Shown here: piece by piece, positions 34,232-42,601 of the stretch
Layout of the letters: the number at the start of each line of letters is the position of its first letter
Position numbering within the stretch: the stretch's first letter is position 1
NCBI RefSeq assembly: GCF_016598575.1
Contig: NZ_CP066801.1
Location: 496,001-560,000, forward strand
Source: Streptomyces sp. HSG2
Lineage (GTDB): Bacteria > Actinomycetota > Actinomycetes > Streptomycetales > Streptomycetaceae
Direction of reading: 5' to 3'
DNA length: 64,000 nucleotides
Translations under genes and position numbers: made by a program
The notes under the pieces: generated by a model
Database searches by the model: none
Told to the model about the DNA's origin: nothing
What the model saw: the letters and a program-made list of their open reading frames with translations, nothing else

Positions 34232-35134
34232 TCAGTCAGCCGTCCTCGCCGTCCGTCCCGAAGGCCGGGCAGGGCAGCCGCGCGCCCCCGGCACCGGGCG
34301 GGTGCCCAGCTCCGCCAGCCGGTAGCCGTCCGGATAGCTCTTGATCTCCCGGTTCTGCCGTGCGTGGTGGGGCGCCCGTCGCGGTGGCATCAGTCTGACC
34401 GCGCGCCCGCGCAGCCGTACCGCGTGCCTCACCAGCGCGCGGGTGTGGTCTCCCGGCGGCCGGTAGCGGAAGGCGCGCAGCAGGTGGTCGTCCAGAAGCG
34501 CCAGGGTGGAGGCCCGGAGTACCGGGGCGAGGGGGCGCGGGTACCAGGAGCACATCAGGTCGAGCGTGGCGTCGGAGACCCGCCTGGCCTCGGGATCCCA
34601 CCCGAAGCGCTCCTCCTCGTAGGCGTCCAGGACGCTCTCGTACTCGGTGTAGGTGCGCGGCACGTCCCTGATTCCCATCGCCCTGCCGAGGGTTCCGTAG
34701 TAGGCGGCGCAGGCGACGATCTCGTGCCGGGAGAGCCGGCGCCACCCGTAGGCGTCGATCCACCGCTTGGGCGTGACGACGAAGGTGCACAGGACGTACC
34801 GCATGTCGTCGTCGGAGATGTCATAGGACCGGTGCATCCGATTGATCCGGCGGATCGCCGTCCTGCCCTCCTCACTGCCGAAACCGTGCTCGACGATGGC
34901 GTCGAGGAGCAGCGACGTGTCGTCGTAGCGCCGCTGTGTCCGCTCGGTCAGCTCCCGCGTGCGGGCCAGCAGCCGACCGATGCTCGGGACCGCGTACGTG
35001 CGGTAGAGGGCCAGCTCCAACGCCCGGGTGAAGTCCCAGGGAAACTCGTAGGCGGAGGTGAGCCGATAGATCTCGTGGGCGTCGGCCAGCGGGTCGAGCC
35101 GTCGGATGTGGGCCAGTCGTTCGAAGCGCCGCAC
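34232..35134 (-). CDS. Oxygenase MpaB-like family protein (DUF2236)
   Basis: 300 aa. The family resembles the fungal ER-bound oxygenase MpaB; heme is bound by conserved His residues in that family. Visible blocks: EIYRLTSAYEFPWDFTRALELALYRTYAVPSIGRLLARTRELTERTQRRYDDTSLLLDAIVEHGF, INRMHRSYDISDDDMRYVLCTFVVTPKRWIDAYGWRRLSRHE and YYGTLGRAMGIRDVPRTYTEY. The C-terminal 50 residues are basic. GTG 35134 has GGAAAGGAG upstream. No partner genes. Confidence 0.82.
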   Translation of the reverse strand: MRRFERLAHIRRLDPLADAHEIYRLTSAYEFPWDFTRALELALYRTYAVPSIGRLLARTRELTERTQRRYDDTSLLLDAIVEHGFGSEEGRTAIRRINRMHRSYDISDDDMRYVLCTFVVTPKRWIDAYGWRRLSRHEIVACAAYYGTLGRAMGIRDVPRTYTEYESVLDAYEEERFGWDPEARRVSDATLDLMCSWYPRPLAPVLRASTLALLDDHLLRAFRYRPPGDHTRALVRHAVRLRGRAVRLMPPRRAPHHARQNREIKSYPDGYRLAELGTRPVPGARGCPARPSGRTARTAD

Positions 35135-35333
35135 GCGGTCGCTCCTTTCCGCGGTCGGGACCTCGGCTCGGCGGTGTCGGGGCGCTCGGCCCGCACCCGC
35201 CTTCCGCCCGGTCGGCGCGAGGCGACCTGGGCGAGAGGGCGGGCACCGCCGCCGCGCCCTCCGGGAACGGCGGGCGCCACGCTCGGCCGACGTGCGCCCC
35301 GCGCGAGGGCGGCACTCCGTTCCGGGAAGGTGA

Positions 35334-35516
35334 TCAACGGCCCAACTGACGCCGGGTGTTCCGACGCAGCCGGTCGCGCTGCGAGGGGTCGAGCGCGAGA
35401 TACGCGGCGGCCGGAACTCCCACGATGATCAGGAGGGCCGCCCACCACGGCAGCCAGATGAGCAGCAGGAGTCCGATCGCCGCGCCTCCCGCAGCGATCT
35501 TCGCCTTCTTCGACAT
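35334..35516 (-). CDS. Small basic membrane protein, unknown function
   Basis: 60 aa with one or two helices (GLLLLIWLPWWAALLIIVGVPAAAYLAL) framed by basic ends (MSKKAKIA and RDRLRRNTRRQLGR). ATG 35516 has GGAGG upstream. I recognise the type as a conserved small streptomycete protein but know no function. Confidence 0.75.
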   Translation of the reverse strand: MSKKAKIAAGGAAIGLLLLIWLPWWAALLIIVGVPAAAYLALDPSQRDRLRRNTRRQLGR

Positions 35517-35963
35517 GGTGTCGCCTCCTCGCCCGGCCTCTGCCGGTCTCTCTGTCCTGAGAACGGCTCGACGTCGTCCGCGGTTCCGCCCGGCGGCCCG
35601 GAGAAACCCCTGAGAGGCTACCCCTACCCACCCCCGAGGATCCTGTCCCGCCAGGCCCTCGGGGCGGTTCGCCCAGGCCGGGTCCCCCGCGTCGTCACGG
35701 CCTCTCGCCCGTTCGAGTGACCGAGTTCCCCACAAGGGGGCGGCCGTCCACCGAATCCGGATGTCTCCCCCGTGCCCCACCTCGGAGCGTCGTAGCGTGA
35801 CCGGCGCGGCACCCGCGGTGCGCGGGGCCGGACCCTCACCGACCACGCACTGCCGGATCGCGGCGCCACACCGGCGCCCACTCCACCTCCCACCCACCCG
35901 GCGGCTTCGGACCGCCCTCGCAGGGCTCTCCCCGAGGTCGTGAATCTGGAAAGGCGACCCGCC
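35517..35963. other. Intergenic region upstream of the amidase gene
   Basis: No gene was found in 447 nt. TAGCGT (35793-35798) is a possible -10 box for the amidase gene, but no clear -35 is 17 nt upstream. Confidence 0.4.
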
Positions 35964-36572
35964 ATGGAACGAGCACGACCGTTGCCCAGCCGGAGGCGGC
36001 TCCTGACGGGCGCCGCCCTCGCCGCGCTCCCCGGCTCCCTCCTCTCGGTCGCCCCCGCCGCCGCGCGCGCCACGTACGTCGACGATCCGTCCGCCGAGTG
36101 GAGTCCGGCCGACCCGGCCAACTACACGGTGGCCGAGCGGCCCCTCACCCACCCGATCGACCACGTCGTGATCCACGTCGCCCAGGAGACCTACGAGGAC
36201 ACGCTCGCGATCTTCGGTGATCCGACGAGGAGGGTCTCCGCGCACTACGTCGTCTCGTCGCGCGGGCGACTGGCCCAGTGCGTGCGCGAGGCCGACATCG
36301 GCTGGCACGCGGGCAACTGGGACCACAACACCCGCAGCGTCGGAATCGAGCACGAGGGATGGGTGGACCGGCCGTGGTTCTTCACTCACGCCATGTACGA
36401 GCGGTCGGCGCGGCTCACGGCGGGAGTCTGCGACCGATACGGCATCCCCAAGGACCGCTCACGGATCATCGCGCACCACGAGGTGCCCGGCAGCGATCAC
36501 GTCGACCCCGGCCCCCTGTGGGACTGGACGCGCTACATCCGGCTCGTCAATCTCCTGTCGGAACCCCGGTGA
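35964..36572 (+). CDS. Secreted N-acetylmuramoyl-L-alanine amidase (Amidase_2), Tat signal
   Basis: 202 aa peptidoglycan hydrolase that cuts the amide between N-acetylmuramic acid and L-Ala. A Tat signal (SRRRLLTGAALAALPGSLLSVAPAAARA) is at the start. The zinc amidase fold follows: HPIDHVVIHVAQET with the first His, HYVVSSRGRLAQCVREADIGWHAGNWDHNTRSVGIEHEGW, and IIAHHEVPGSDHVDPGPLWDW with the last ligands. ATG 35964 has GGAAAGG. Probably acts in cell wall turnover outside the cell. Confidence 0.92.
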   Translation: MERARPLPSRRRLLTGAALAALPGSLLSVAPAAARATYVDDPSAEWSPADPANYTVAERPLTHPIDHVVIHVAQETYEDTLAIFGDPTRRVSAHYVVSSRGRLAQCVREADIGWHAGNWDHNTRSVGIEHEGWVDRPWFFTHAMYERSARLTAGVCDRYGIPKDRSRIIAHHEVPGSDHVDPGPLWDWTRYIRLVNLLSEPR

Positions 36573-36665
36573 CACGTCCGGGCGAAGGACCGGCCGAGAC
36601 GGTTGTCGCCCTTCCCGACCGGGGTGACCATGAGGCCTTTCGCATCACCGTCGCGGGAGGCCGGA

Positions 36666-38003
36666 ATGGGTGATCCATGGGTGGCTCTGGCCGCGGGCGC
36701 GGACCCCGTGGAGCGCTCTCGCGCTCTGCGCCGCGCACACGAGACGTTCACCCGTCTGGGCACCGTGCCCCGCCCCGTCCGCGAAGTCGTGGCGGAATCG
36801 TGGCGCCGCTCGGCGAAGGCCGGGGTCGGTCCGGAGGACACGGCGGACGTCGAACTCCTCGACGACGATCTGGCCGCCTACCGCTCCGAGCATCCGTTGG
36901 CCCGGGTGATGCCCCTCGTCCGCGAACTCACCGGCTCCTTCGCGGCGGACGGCGAGCATCTGGTGGCCGTGTGCGACACCCACGGCAGGCTGCTGTGGGT
37001 CGAAGGACACCCGGCGACCCGCAGGCGGGCGTCCCGGATGAACTTCGTCCCCGGGGCGCGGTGGGCGGAGAGCGCGGTCGGGACCAACGCCCCGGGCACG
37101 GCCGTGGCGGTCGGTCACGCGGTTCAGATCTTCTCCGCCGAACACTTCGTCCGGCGCGTCCAGCCGTGGACCTGCGCGGCGGCGCCGGTCCACGACCCGT
37201 GGACGGGCCGGGTGCTCGGCGCGATCGACATCACCGGCGGTGATCGGCTGGCCCACCCGCACAGTCTGGGCTTCGTGCACGCGGTGGCCCGCGCGGCGGA
37301 GTCCCACCTCGCCCTCTCGTCCCCCCTCCGCCCGGCCGGGACGACCTGCCTGCTCCACGCGCTGGGGCGAAGCGAGGCCCGGCTCACCCTTGACGGGCTC
37401 CGCATGCGCCTGAGCCGCCGGCACAGCGAGATCGTGTTGTTGCTCTCCCGCCACCCCGAGGGGCTGACCGGAGACGAACTCCTCTGTGCCTTGTACGAGA
37501 ACGAGGCGGTCACCGCGGTGACCCTGCGCGCCGAACTCGCCCGCCTCCGGCGGACCCTGGGGGCCGGACGACTGGCGTCGCGTCCGTACCGGCTGACCGT
37601 TCCGGTGGACTGCGATCTGTCCGTCGTGGAGCGGCGCCTCAACGCGGGCGCGGTCGGCGCGGCGCTCGCGGCCTACGGCGGCCCGCTGCTGCCGGCTTCC
37701 CGCGCCCCGGCCGTGGTCCGCCTGAGGCGCCGGGTCGCCGACACGCTCCGCCGCGCTCTCGTCGCCGGCGGTGATCCGGACCTGCTCACCGACTGGGCGC
37801 ACGCCCCCTGGGGCGAGGACGACCTCGATGTCTGGCGCGCGCTCGCGGCCGTGCGACCGACGGCCGCGGTGGGCGCCCGGCTGGCCGCGTTGGAGGACGA
37901 GCTCGCCGTGCCCACGTCCAGGGCGCTCGCCGAGGAGGCGGCCAGGCGGGCCGCCGGGGCGCCCCGTTCACGCCTCCCCGGTCGGCGTCCGCCGTCCCGG
38001 TGA
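36666..38003 (+). CDS. GAF domain transcriptional regulator, likely of the adjacent aldehyde dehydrogenase
   Basis: 445 aa. Residues 15-75 are the conserved [16 protein letters not shown] N-terminus ([23 protein letters not shown]), 90-200 a GAF sensor domain ([50 protein letters not shown]), and 230-340 a winged-helix-like DNA-binding region ([30 protein letters not shown]...[15 protein letters not shown]). ATG 36666 was chosen because GGGAGG lies 5 nt upstream. An ATG at 36630 is in frame too. It is directly upstream of an aldehyde dehydrogenase gene in the same direction; this pairing is common in Streptomyces. Confidence 0.85.
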   Translation: MGDPWVALAAGADPVERSRALRRAHETFTRLGTVPRPVREVVAESWRRSAKAGVGPEDTADVELLDDDLAAYRSEHPLARVMPLVRELTGSFAADGEHLVAVCDTHGRLLWVEGHPATRRRASRMNFVPGARWAESAVGTNAPGTAVAVGHAVQIFSAEHFVRRVQPWTCAAAPVHDPWTGRVLGAIDITGGDRLAHPHSLGFVHAVARAAESHLALSSPLRPAGTTCLLHALGRSEARLTLDGLRMRLSRRHSEIVLLLSRHPEGLTGDELLCALYENEAVTAVTLRAELARLRRTLGAGRLASRPYRLTVPVDCDLSVVERRLNAGAVGAALAAYGGPLLPASRAPAVVRLRRRVADTLRRALVAGGDPDLLTDWAHAPWGEDDLDVWRALAAVRPTAAVGARLAALEDELAVPTSRALAEEAARRAAGAPRSRLPGRRPPSR

Positions 38004-38326
38004 CAGCGGTCCGCCGCCTTCGCCTCGTCCGTCGGTCCCCGTCCCCCGCCGTCTCGACCATGGGTCCGTCGCGACCGCTCCCGCCGCCTCCACCCGAAGA
38101 CCTGCCGGTCGCCCCCTGCCCCGGCCGGCCGCCCCCAGGACGCCGCGCCACAGGCGACACCCGCGCGGCGCAACCTGACCGCAACGTCCCGCCCCCTAGC
38201 CTCCGGACACCGGCCTTTTCGACACGGTCGGTGTGCTGGGAGTCCCGCCCCGCTCCACGAGGGCTCGCCCGCGCCCCCGCTTCCGAGCCCCGTCCACCGG
38301 ACGAGGCATCGACAAGGAGAGACCCG
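38004..38326 (+). promoter_or_regulatory. Promoter region of the aldehyde dehydrogenase gene
   Basis: This 323-nt gap contains CTGACC (38175-38180), a 16-nt spacer and TAGCCT (38197-38202), a plausible promoter with a leader of about 118 nt. GCAAC repeats near 38170-38185 could be a regulator site. Nothing else was seen. Confidence 0.4.
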
Positions 38327-39850
38327 ATGACCCGCTACGCCTCGCCCGGCACCGACGGCGCGATCGTCTCCTACCGGCCGCGATACGACCACTTCATCGG
38401 CGGCGAGTACGTCCCCCCGGTGCGCGGCCGGTACTTCGACAACCCGTCCCCCGTGAACGGCGAGCCGTTCACCGAGGTCGCCCGCGGCACGGCGGAGGAC
38501 GTCGAGCGCGCCCTGGACGCGGCCCACGCGGCGGCGCCGGGGTGGGCGCGGACCTCGGCCGCCGAGCGCTCCGGGGTCCTGCTGAGGATCGCCGATCGGA
38601 TGGAGGCCGATCTTGAGCGGCTGGCCGTCGCCGAGAGCTGGGAGAACGGCAAGCCTGTCCGGGAGACCCTGGCGGCCGACATCCCCCTGGCCATCGACCA
38701 CTTCCGCTACTTCGCGGGGGTCATCCGATCACAGGAGGGGTCGCTGGGCGAGGTCGACGACGACACGGTCGCCTACCACTTCCACGAGCCGCTGGGCGTC
38801 GTCGCACAGATCATCCCGTGGAACTTCCCGATCCTGATGGCGGCGTGGAAGCTCGCGCCCGCCCTCGTCGCCGGGAACGCCGTCGTGCTGAAGCCCGCCG
38901 AGCAGACGCCGGCGTCCATCCACTACTGGCTGAGCCTGGTGGCGGACCTCATCCCCCCGGGGGTGCTGAACATCGTCAACGGGTTCGGGGCGGAGGCGGG
39001 GAAGCCGCTCGCCTCCAGTCCGCGGGTGGCCAAGGTGGCGTTCACCGGCGAGACCACCACCGGGCGGCTGATCATGCAGTACGCCTCGGAGAACATCAAG
39101 CCCGTCACCCTGGAGCTGGGGGGCAAATCACCCAATGTCTTCTTCGACGACGTGTGGGCGAGGGACGACGACTTCCGGGACAAGGCGCTGGAGGGCTTCA
39201 CCATGTTCGCCCTGAACCAGGGCGAGGTGTGCACATGCCCGTCCCGCGCCCTGATCCAGCGTGGGCACTACGCGGAGTTCCTCGAAGCGGCCGTCGCGCG
39301 CACCGAGCGCATCACACCCGGTCACCCACTGGACACCGACACGATGATCGGCGCGCAGGCGTCCAACGACCAGTTGGAGAAGATCCTTTCCTACTTCGAC
39401 ATCGGCCGCCAAGAGGGCGGTAAGGTGCTCACAGGCGGCGAGCGCGTACGCCACGAGGGAGAACTGAAGGGCGGCTACTACGTGCAGCCGACCATCTTCG
39501 AGGGACACAACAGGATGCGGATCTTCCAAGAGGAGATCTTCGGCCCTGTCGTCTCGGTGACGCCGTTCGAAGAATTCGACGACGCGATGAGCATCGCCAA
39601 CGACACGCTGTACGGTCTCGGCGCGGGCGTGTGGACACGGGACATCAACACGGCCTATCGTGCCGGCCGCGCCATCCAGGCGGGACGCGTCTGGACGAAC
39701 TGCTACCACGCCTATCCGGCCCACGCCGCGTTCGGCGGGTACAAGCAGTCCGGTATCGGCCGGGAGACCCACCGAATGATGCTGGAGCACTACCAGCAGA
39801 CGAAGAATCTGCTGGTGAGCTACTCGCCGAAGAAGCTGGGCTTCTTCTAG
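38327..39850 (+). CDS. Aldehyde dehydrogenase (NAD-dependent, acetaldehyde/ExaC type)
   Basis: 507 aa. Cofactor block [34 protein letters not shown], catalytic Glu in [10 protein letters not shown], catalytic Cys region [14 protein letters not shown], and [24 protein letters not shown] are intact. The protein ends KKLGFF. ATG 38327 has AAGGAG upstream. A GAF regulator precedes it. An IS1380-type element starts directly after its stop codon: the TAG is part of the CTAG target duplication, so the reading frame is unharmed but the native terminator (41523-41536) has been pushed 1.7 kb away. Confidence 0.95.
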   Translation: MTRYASPGTDGAIVSYRPRYDHFIGGEYVPPVRGRYFDNPSPVNGEPFTEVARGTAEDVERALDAAHAAAPGWARTSAAERSGVLLRIADRMEADLERLAVAESWENGKPVRETLAADIPLAIDHFRYFAGVIRSQEGSLGEVDDDTVAYHFHEPLGVVAQIIPWNFPILMAAWKLAPALVAGNAVVLKPAEQTPASIHYWLSLVADLIPPGVLNIVNGFGAEAGKPLASSPRVAKVAFTGETTTGRLIMQYASENIKPVTLELGGKSPNVFFDDVWARDDDFRDKALEGFTMFALNQGEVCTCPSRALIQRGHYAEFLEAAVARTERITPGHPLDTDTMIGAQASNDQLEKILSYFDIGRQEGGKVLTGGERVRHEGELKGGYYVQPTIFEGHNRMRIFQEEIFGPVVSVTPFEEFDDAMSIANDTLYGLGAGVWTRDINTAYRAGRAIQAGRVWTNCYHAYPAHAAFGGYKQSGIGRETHRMMLEHYQQTKNLLVSYSPKKLGFF

Positions 39851-39865
39851 CCTCGATCTTGCATG

Positions 39866-39893
39866 AGGGTCTGTCAGCTTGCTGACGGACCCT
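39866..39893. terminator. Hairpin at the left end of the IS
   Basis: AGGGTCTGTCAG (39866-39877) pairs with CTGACGGACCCT (39882-39893) with one wobble and a CTTG loop. It is downstream of the transposase and also just behind the aldehyde dehydrogenase stop, so it can now terminate both, and shield the element from outside transcription. Confidence 0.65.
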
Positions 39894-40020
39894 TTCGGCT
39901 TGTTCGGGGTGGCTTTTTCTGCAGGTGGGCAGGCTGGTGGCCCGGCTGTCGCGTCGGGTGGGCGCCGGGTTCCACGGCTCCGGTCGGGTGGTGCTGCTCG
40001 TAGGGACGGGACGTTGCTGG

Positions 40021-41397
40021 TCAGCCGGGGTTGGGCAGGGCAGCGAGCCGTTGCAGGGCTTCGGTGATCAGGCCGGTCCAGGGCCAGTGTCTGGCGAGGC
40101 GGACGATGCGGCGGCGTCCGGTGGTGACGAGCTGAGCGGCCGCGGAGAACAGCCGCAGCCGCAGGCGGCGGGGCTCCCACCGGCGGGCGGTGCCGGTGAG
40201 GGCGAGCATCGGCATCCAGGCCAGCAGGTCGAGGGCGATCTGGACGATCTCCAGCCAGATCTGGTTCTGCGCGGCGTCGTGCAGGGGGAGGTTGCGCAGG
40301 CCGGTGGCGCGGGCGGCGCGGATGCGGTCCTCGGCGCGGGCCCGCTGGCGGTGCCGCAGCTCCAGCGCGGCGATCGGGGTGTTCTTGGTGTTGGTGGCGA
40401 AGCAGGTCAGGCGCATGCCGTCGGCGTCGGTGAGACGCAACTGGGCGCCGGGGTGCGGCCGTTCCTTCCGCACGATCAGCCGCATCCCCTTGGGCCAGCC
40501 CTTGAGGCAGTCGCCGTCGAGCTCGGCCACCCAGGCGCCGTCGCGGATCTCGCCGTCGGGCTCGACGGCCGGCGTCCAGGCCGATGCCGGGACCTTCAGG
40601 ACCGCGTGGTGGATGGCATCGGTGATGGTCATGCCGACCGAGTAGGACAGCCACCGGCCGCGGGCGCACAGCCAGTCGACGAACTCATGGGTGCCCCCGC
40701 CGGAGTCGGTGCGGAGCAGCGTCTGCCGTCCGCGCCGGTACTTCTTCGGCAGCTGCGCCAGCGCGAGCCGGGCGACTTCGATGTGGTCGGCTGCGGTGTT
40801 GCTGCCCGCGTTCCCGGGCCGCAGCAGAGCGGCCACCGGCTCCCCGGACCCGCCCCGGCCGTGGTCGACGAACCCCATCAGCGGATGATGCCCGAAGGTC
40901 TTCTTCCAGGTCGCGGCCGCATCCTGCTTCTCGGAATGCGCGATCACCAGCACCCCGTCCAGGTCCACGACCACCTGCCCGGCCGCATCCGGCGCCACGT
41001 CACCGGCCAACTCCCACACGTATTCACGGACTTGAGCGCGTGCCTGGCGCAGTGCGGTCAGCGCACGCTTCCCGCCCGCTGCCAGCGCGTCGACCAGCCG
41101 GGACACCGTTGGGTCGGAAGCCACCGGCCCGAACACCGCAGGCTCCGCCCGCAGCATGCCCACGTCCGCCAGGCAGTCGCCGCCCAGCGCGACCGCGAGC
41201 GCCACATCCAGCAGGATCTTGCCCGGATCATGCACCGCCCGCGGCTTGCGCCACGGCGCCAACGCCGCCGATATCGCCTGATCCAGACCGGTCTTACGGA
41301 CCGTCTCCACCAGCAGCACCCCACCGGCCTGGGAAACCACCCCGCGACCACCGCCTTCGGTACGGACACGCGGGTAGGACCCGATACGCTTCTTCAC
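40021..41397 (-). CDS. IS1380 family transposase
   Basis: 458 aa DDE transposase. VVVDLDGVLVIAHSEKQ holds the first Asp region, LLRTDSGGGTHEFVDWL the second Asp, and NQIWLEIVQIALDLLAW a late block near the Glu. The start GTG 41397 gives the family N-terminus VKKRIGSYPRVRTEGGGRGVVSQAGGVLLVETVRKTGL. The frame is full length. An open extension to 41466 is possible but not family-like. Confidence 0.93.
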   Translation of the reverse strand: MKKRIGSYPRVRTEGGGRGVVSQAGGVLLVETVRKTGLDQAISAALAPWRKPRAVHDPGKILLDVALAVALGGDCLADVGMLRAEPAVFGPVASDPTVSRLVDALAAGGKRALTALRQARAQVREYVWELAGDVAPDAAGQVVVDLDGVLVIAHSEKQDAAATWKKTFGHHPLMGFVDHGRGGSGEPVAALLRPGNAGSNTAADHIEVARLALAQLPKKYRRGRQTLLRTDSGGGTHEFVDWLCARGRWLSYSVGMTITDAIHHAVLKVPASAWTPAVEPDGEIRDGAWVAELDGDCLKGWPKGMRLIVRKERPHPGAQLRLTDADGMRLTCFATNTKNTPIAALELRHRQRARAEDRIRAARATGLRNLPLHDAAQNQIWLEIVQIALDLLAWMPMLALTGTARRWEPRRLRLRLFSAAAQLVTTGRRRIVRLARHWPWTGLITEALQRLAALPNPG

Positions 41398-41522
41398 CTG
41401 GAGAGTGCTTCTTTCCTGCGACGGCCTGGACCCTAGACAAGTCCCATCGTTGCAGGTCAGGAGCACTCTCCGCGTTTCTGATCACCCACCGGACGCTCTG
41501 CCGCCTGAAAGCGCGAGGCTAG

Positions 41523-41536
41523 GCCCCCGAAGGGGC
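41523..41536 (+). terminator. Displaced native terminator of the aldehyde dehydrogenase gene
   Basis: GCCCC and GGGGC form a 5-bp stem around CGAA at 41523-41536, immediately after the right CTAG. Before the IS inserted it would have lain right behind the dehydrogenase stop codon. Confidence 0.5.
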
Positions 41537-41664
41537 GCCCGCCCGGCCGTGTCGGTCACCGGGCCTGCGCCCGCTCCCGCACGCCTTCGCCGGCGAGGGA
41601 GGGCCACTCGCTCCCGTCCGCGCTCCCGGCGAGTGAGCGTCGGACTCTCACGGTGGCGACTTCC

Positions 41665-41714
41665 CGGTACGTGAGTGAACCCCCGGGCCGGCCCGGGGGT
41701 TCACTCACGTACCG
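41665..41714. terminator. 50-bp perfect palindrome, strong terminator hairpin
   Basis: Positions 41665-41689 are the exact reverse complement of 41690-41714 (25 bp each arm, CGGTACGTGAGTGAACCCCC...), no loop bases outside the stem. It begins 6 nt past the stop of the minus-strand small peptide gene. It is the longest perfect palindrome I found in the window and is symmetrical, so it could act in both directions. Confidence 0.75.
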
Positions 41715-41719
41715 TTCGC

Positions 41720-41920
41720 TCAGCCGTTCACGGCGTAGTCGACGGCGAGGCCGCCGACCACTGTCACCGCGATGACGTGGCCGGGGCACAGCGCCGCGGA
41801 GATGGCCAGGGGAGTGGCGAGCGTCACGGGCAGCGATCCCGGGGAAGGAATAGCCCCGCCGCTCTCTTCCGTAAGCGTGCCCGCCGATATAGTCAGCCGG
41901 TCGATGAGATCTCCACGCAT
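41720..41920 (-). CDS. Small hydrophobic peptide, candidate RiPP precursor (unproven)
   Basis: 66 aa: a charged N-terminal third (MRGDLIDRLTISAGTLTEES), then SPGSLPVTLATPLAISAALC and the Gly/Val-rich end PGHVIAVTVVGGLAVDYAVNG. One Cys. The bipartite leader-core look, the dedicated palindromic terminator 6 nt after the stop, and the lower-GC codon use (ATA, CTT, GCT, CCT) point to a real gene from transferred DNA. The ATG at 41920 has AAAGG about 12 nt upstream; a GTG at 41992 extends it to 90 aa. It is divergent from the S9/radical SAM operon. I recognise no family. Confidence 0.5.
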   Translation of the reverse strand: MRGDLIDRLTISAGTLTEESGGAIPSPGSLPVTLATPLAISAALCPGHVIAVTVVGGLAVDYAVNG

Positions 41921-42601
41921 CTGTGCGAATGGCCTTTCTTGCTCGGGTGGGACGCTGCCCGTATCGGAGCGCCCGGGGATTTTCCCCACCACTCCTTTCT
42001 AAGCCCCGCACCCGCCGAGAAACGTCCACCGACCGCCGCCTTGTCCGGTTGACGCCCGCGCCACCATTCGGTGGACCCCGGACGCCCACGTTCGAGGAAA
42101 ATCCCACTCCGTTCACCGCGAGCACCCGCACCACACCGCACCCACGCGCCACTCCGGCGATCACAGGCACCGACTCCCTCACCATCCCCGACAGCAACGG
42201 CATCTACGGCGGGCGCCCCTTCGCCGTTTCCACGCGGCGTTCGCGGTCTCCCACGAAGGCGAGATCGATCGACCTCTCCGCATGGCCGTATATCGACCAC
42301 GTCGACGCAGGCGTCTTGAAAGGCTTTCGGGCGAAACCTAGACTGAGCCGCCGATGATCGATTCCGCGGGGCGCCGCCCGAGACGGACCCGAAACCCTTC
42401 GGTCGGCAATAAGCGCGGGGTCGGCTGGCACGAGTCCGCCGAACTCGACCGGACCACGACGAACTCCTCCGTGACCACAGGCCGTCGGCGCCCGCGTCGG
42501 CGATCCGACGCACCACACAAGAGCGCCCCTCCCGGCCGGCTCCGCGTCGCCGGCGGTGCGCCACCGACGTTGCGACCCACGCGCCGACGAGAGGACAGCC
42601 C
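41921..42601. other. Divergent intergenic region upstream of the RiPP-like operon
   Basis: 681 nt, visibly less GC-rich than the rest. It holds the promoter at 42316-42344 for the rightward operon and a leader of about 250 nt. An overlapping frame (42354-42671, 105 codons) starts 9 nt after the -10 box but its composition is Arg-rich and it runs into the S9 gene, so it is not called. CCACC/GGTGG (about 42060-42075) is a minor inverted repeat. Confidence 0.5.
42316..42344 (+). promoter_or_regulatory. Consensus-like promoter of the S9 peptidase/RiPP operon
   Basis: TTGAAA (42316-42321), a 17-nt spacer and TAGACT (42339-42344) match the vegetative (HrdB) consensus better than any other promoter in the window. 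Transcription would start near 42351, leaving a leader of about 250 nt before the GTG at 42602. Confidence 0.7.

Larger units (their letters stand above)
39851..41518. mobile_element. Complete IS1380-type insertion sequence, 1668 bp
   Basis: The ends are imperfect inverted repeats: CCTCGATCTTGCATGAGG at the left and CCTCGCGCTTTCAGGCGG (read inward) at the right, 13 of 18 identical. The 4-bp direct repeat CTAG flanks both ends (39847-39850 and 41519-41522). Size, CC-starting ends, 4-bp duplication and the transposase family all fit IS1380. The element is intact and could be active. It carries one gene, a terminator-like hairpin near the left end, and a 10-bp inverted repeat (41400-41409 with 41462-41471) in the promoter side. 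Confidence 0.9.

Noticed and set aside
41923..42357. 144-codon plus-strand frame opposite the small peptide
   Set aside because: Composition is typical of a shadow frame, and the opposite strand has the terminator and bipartite peptide.
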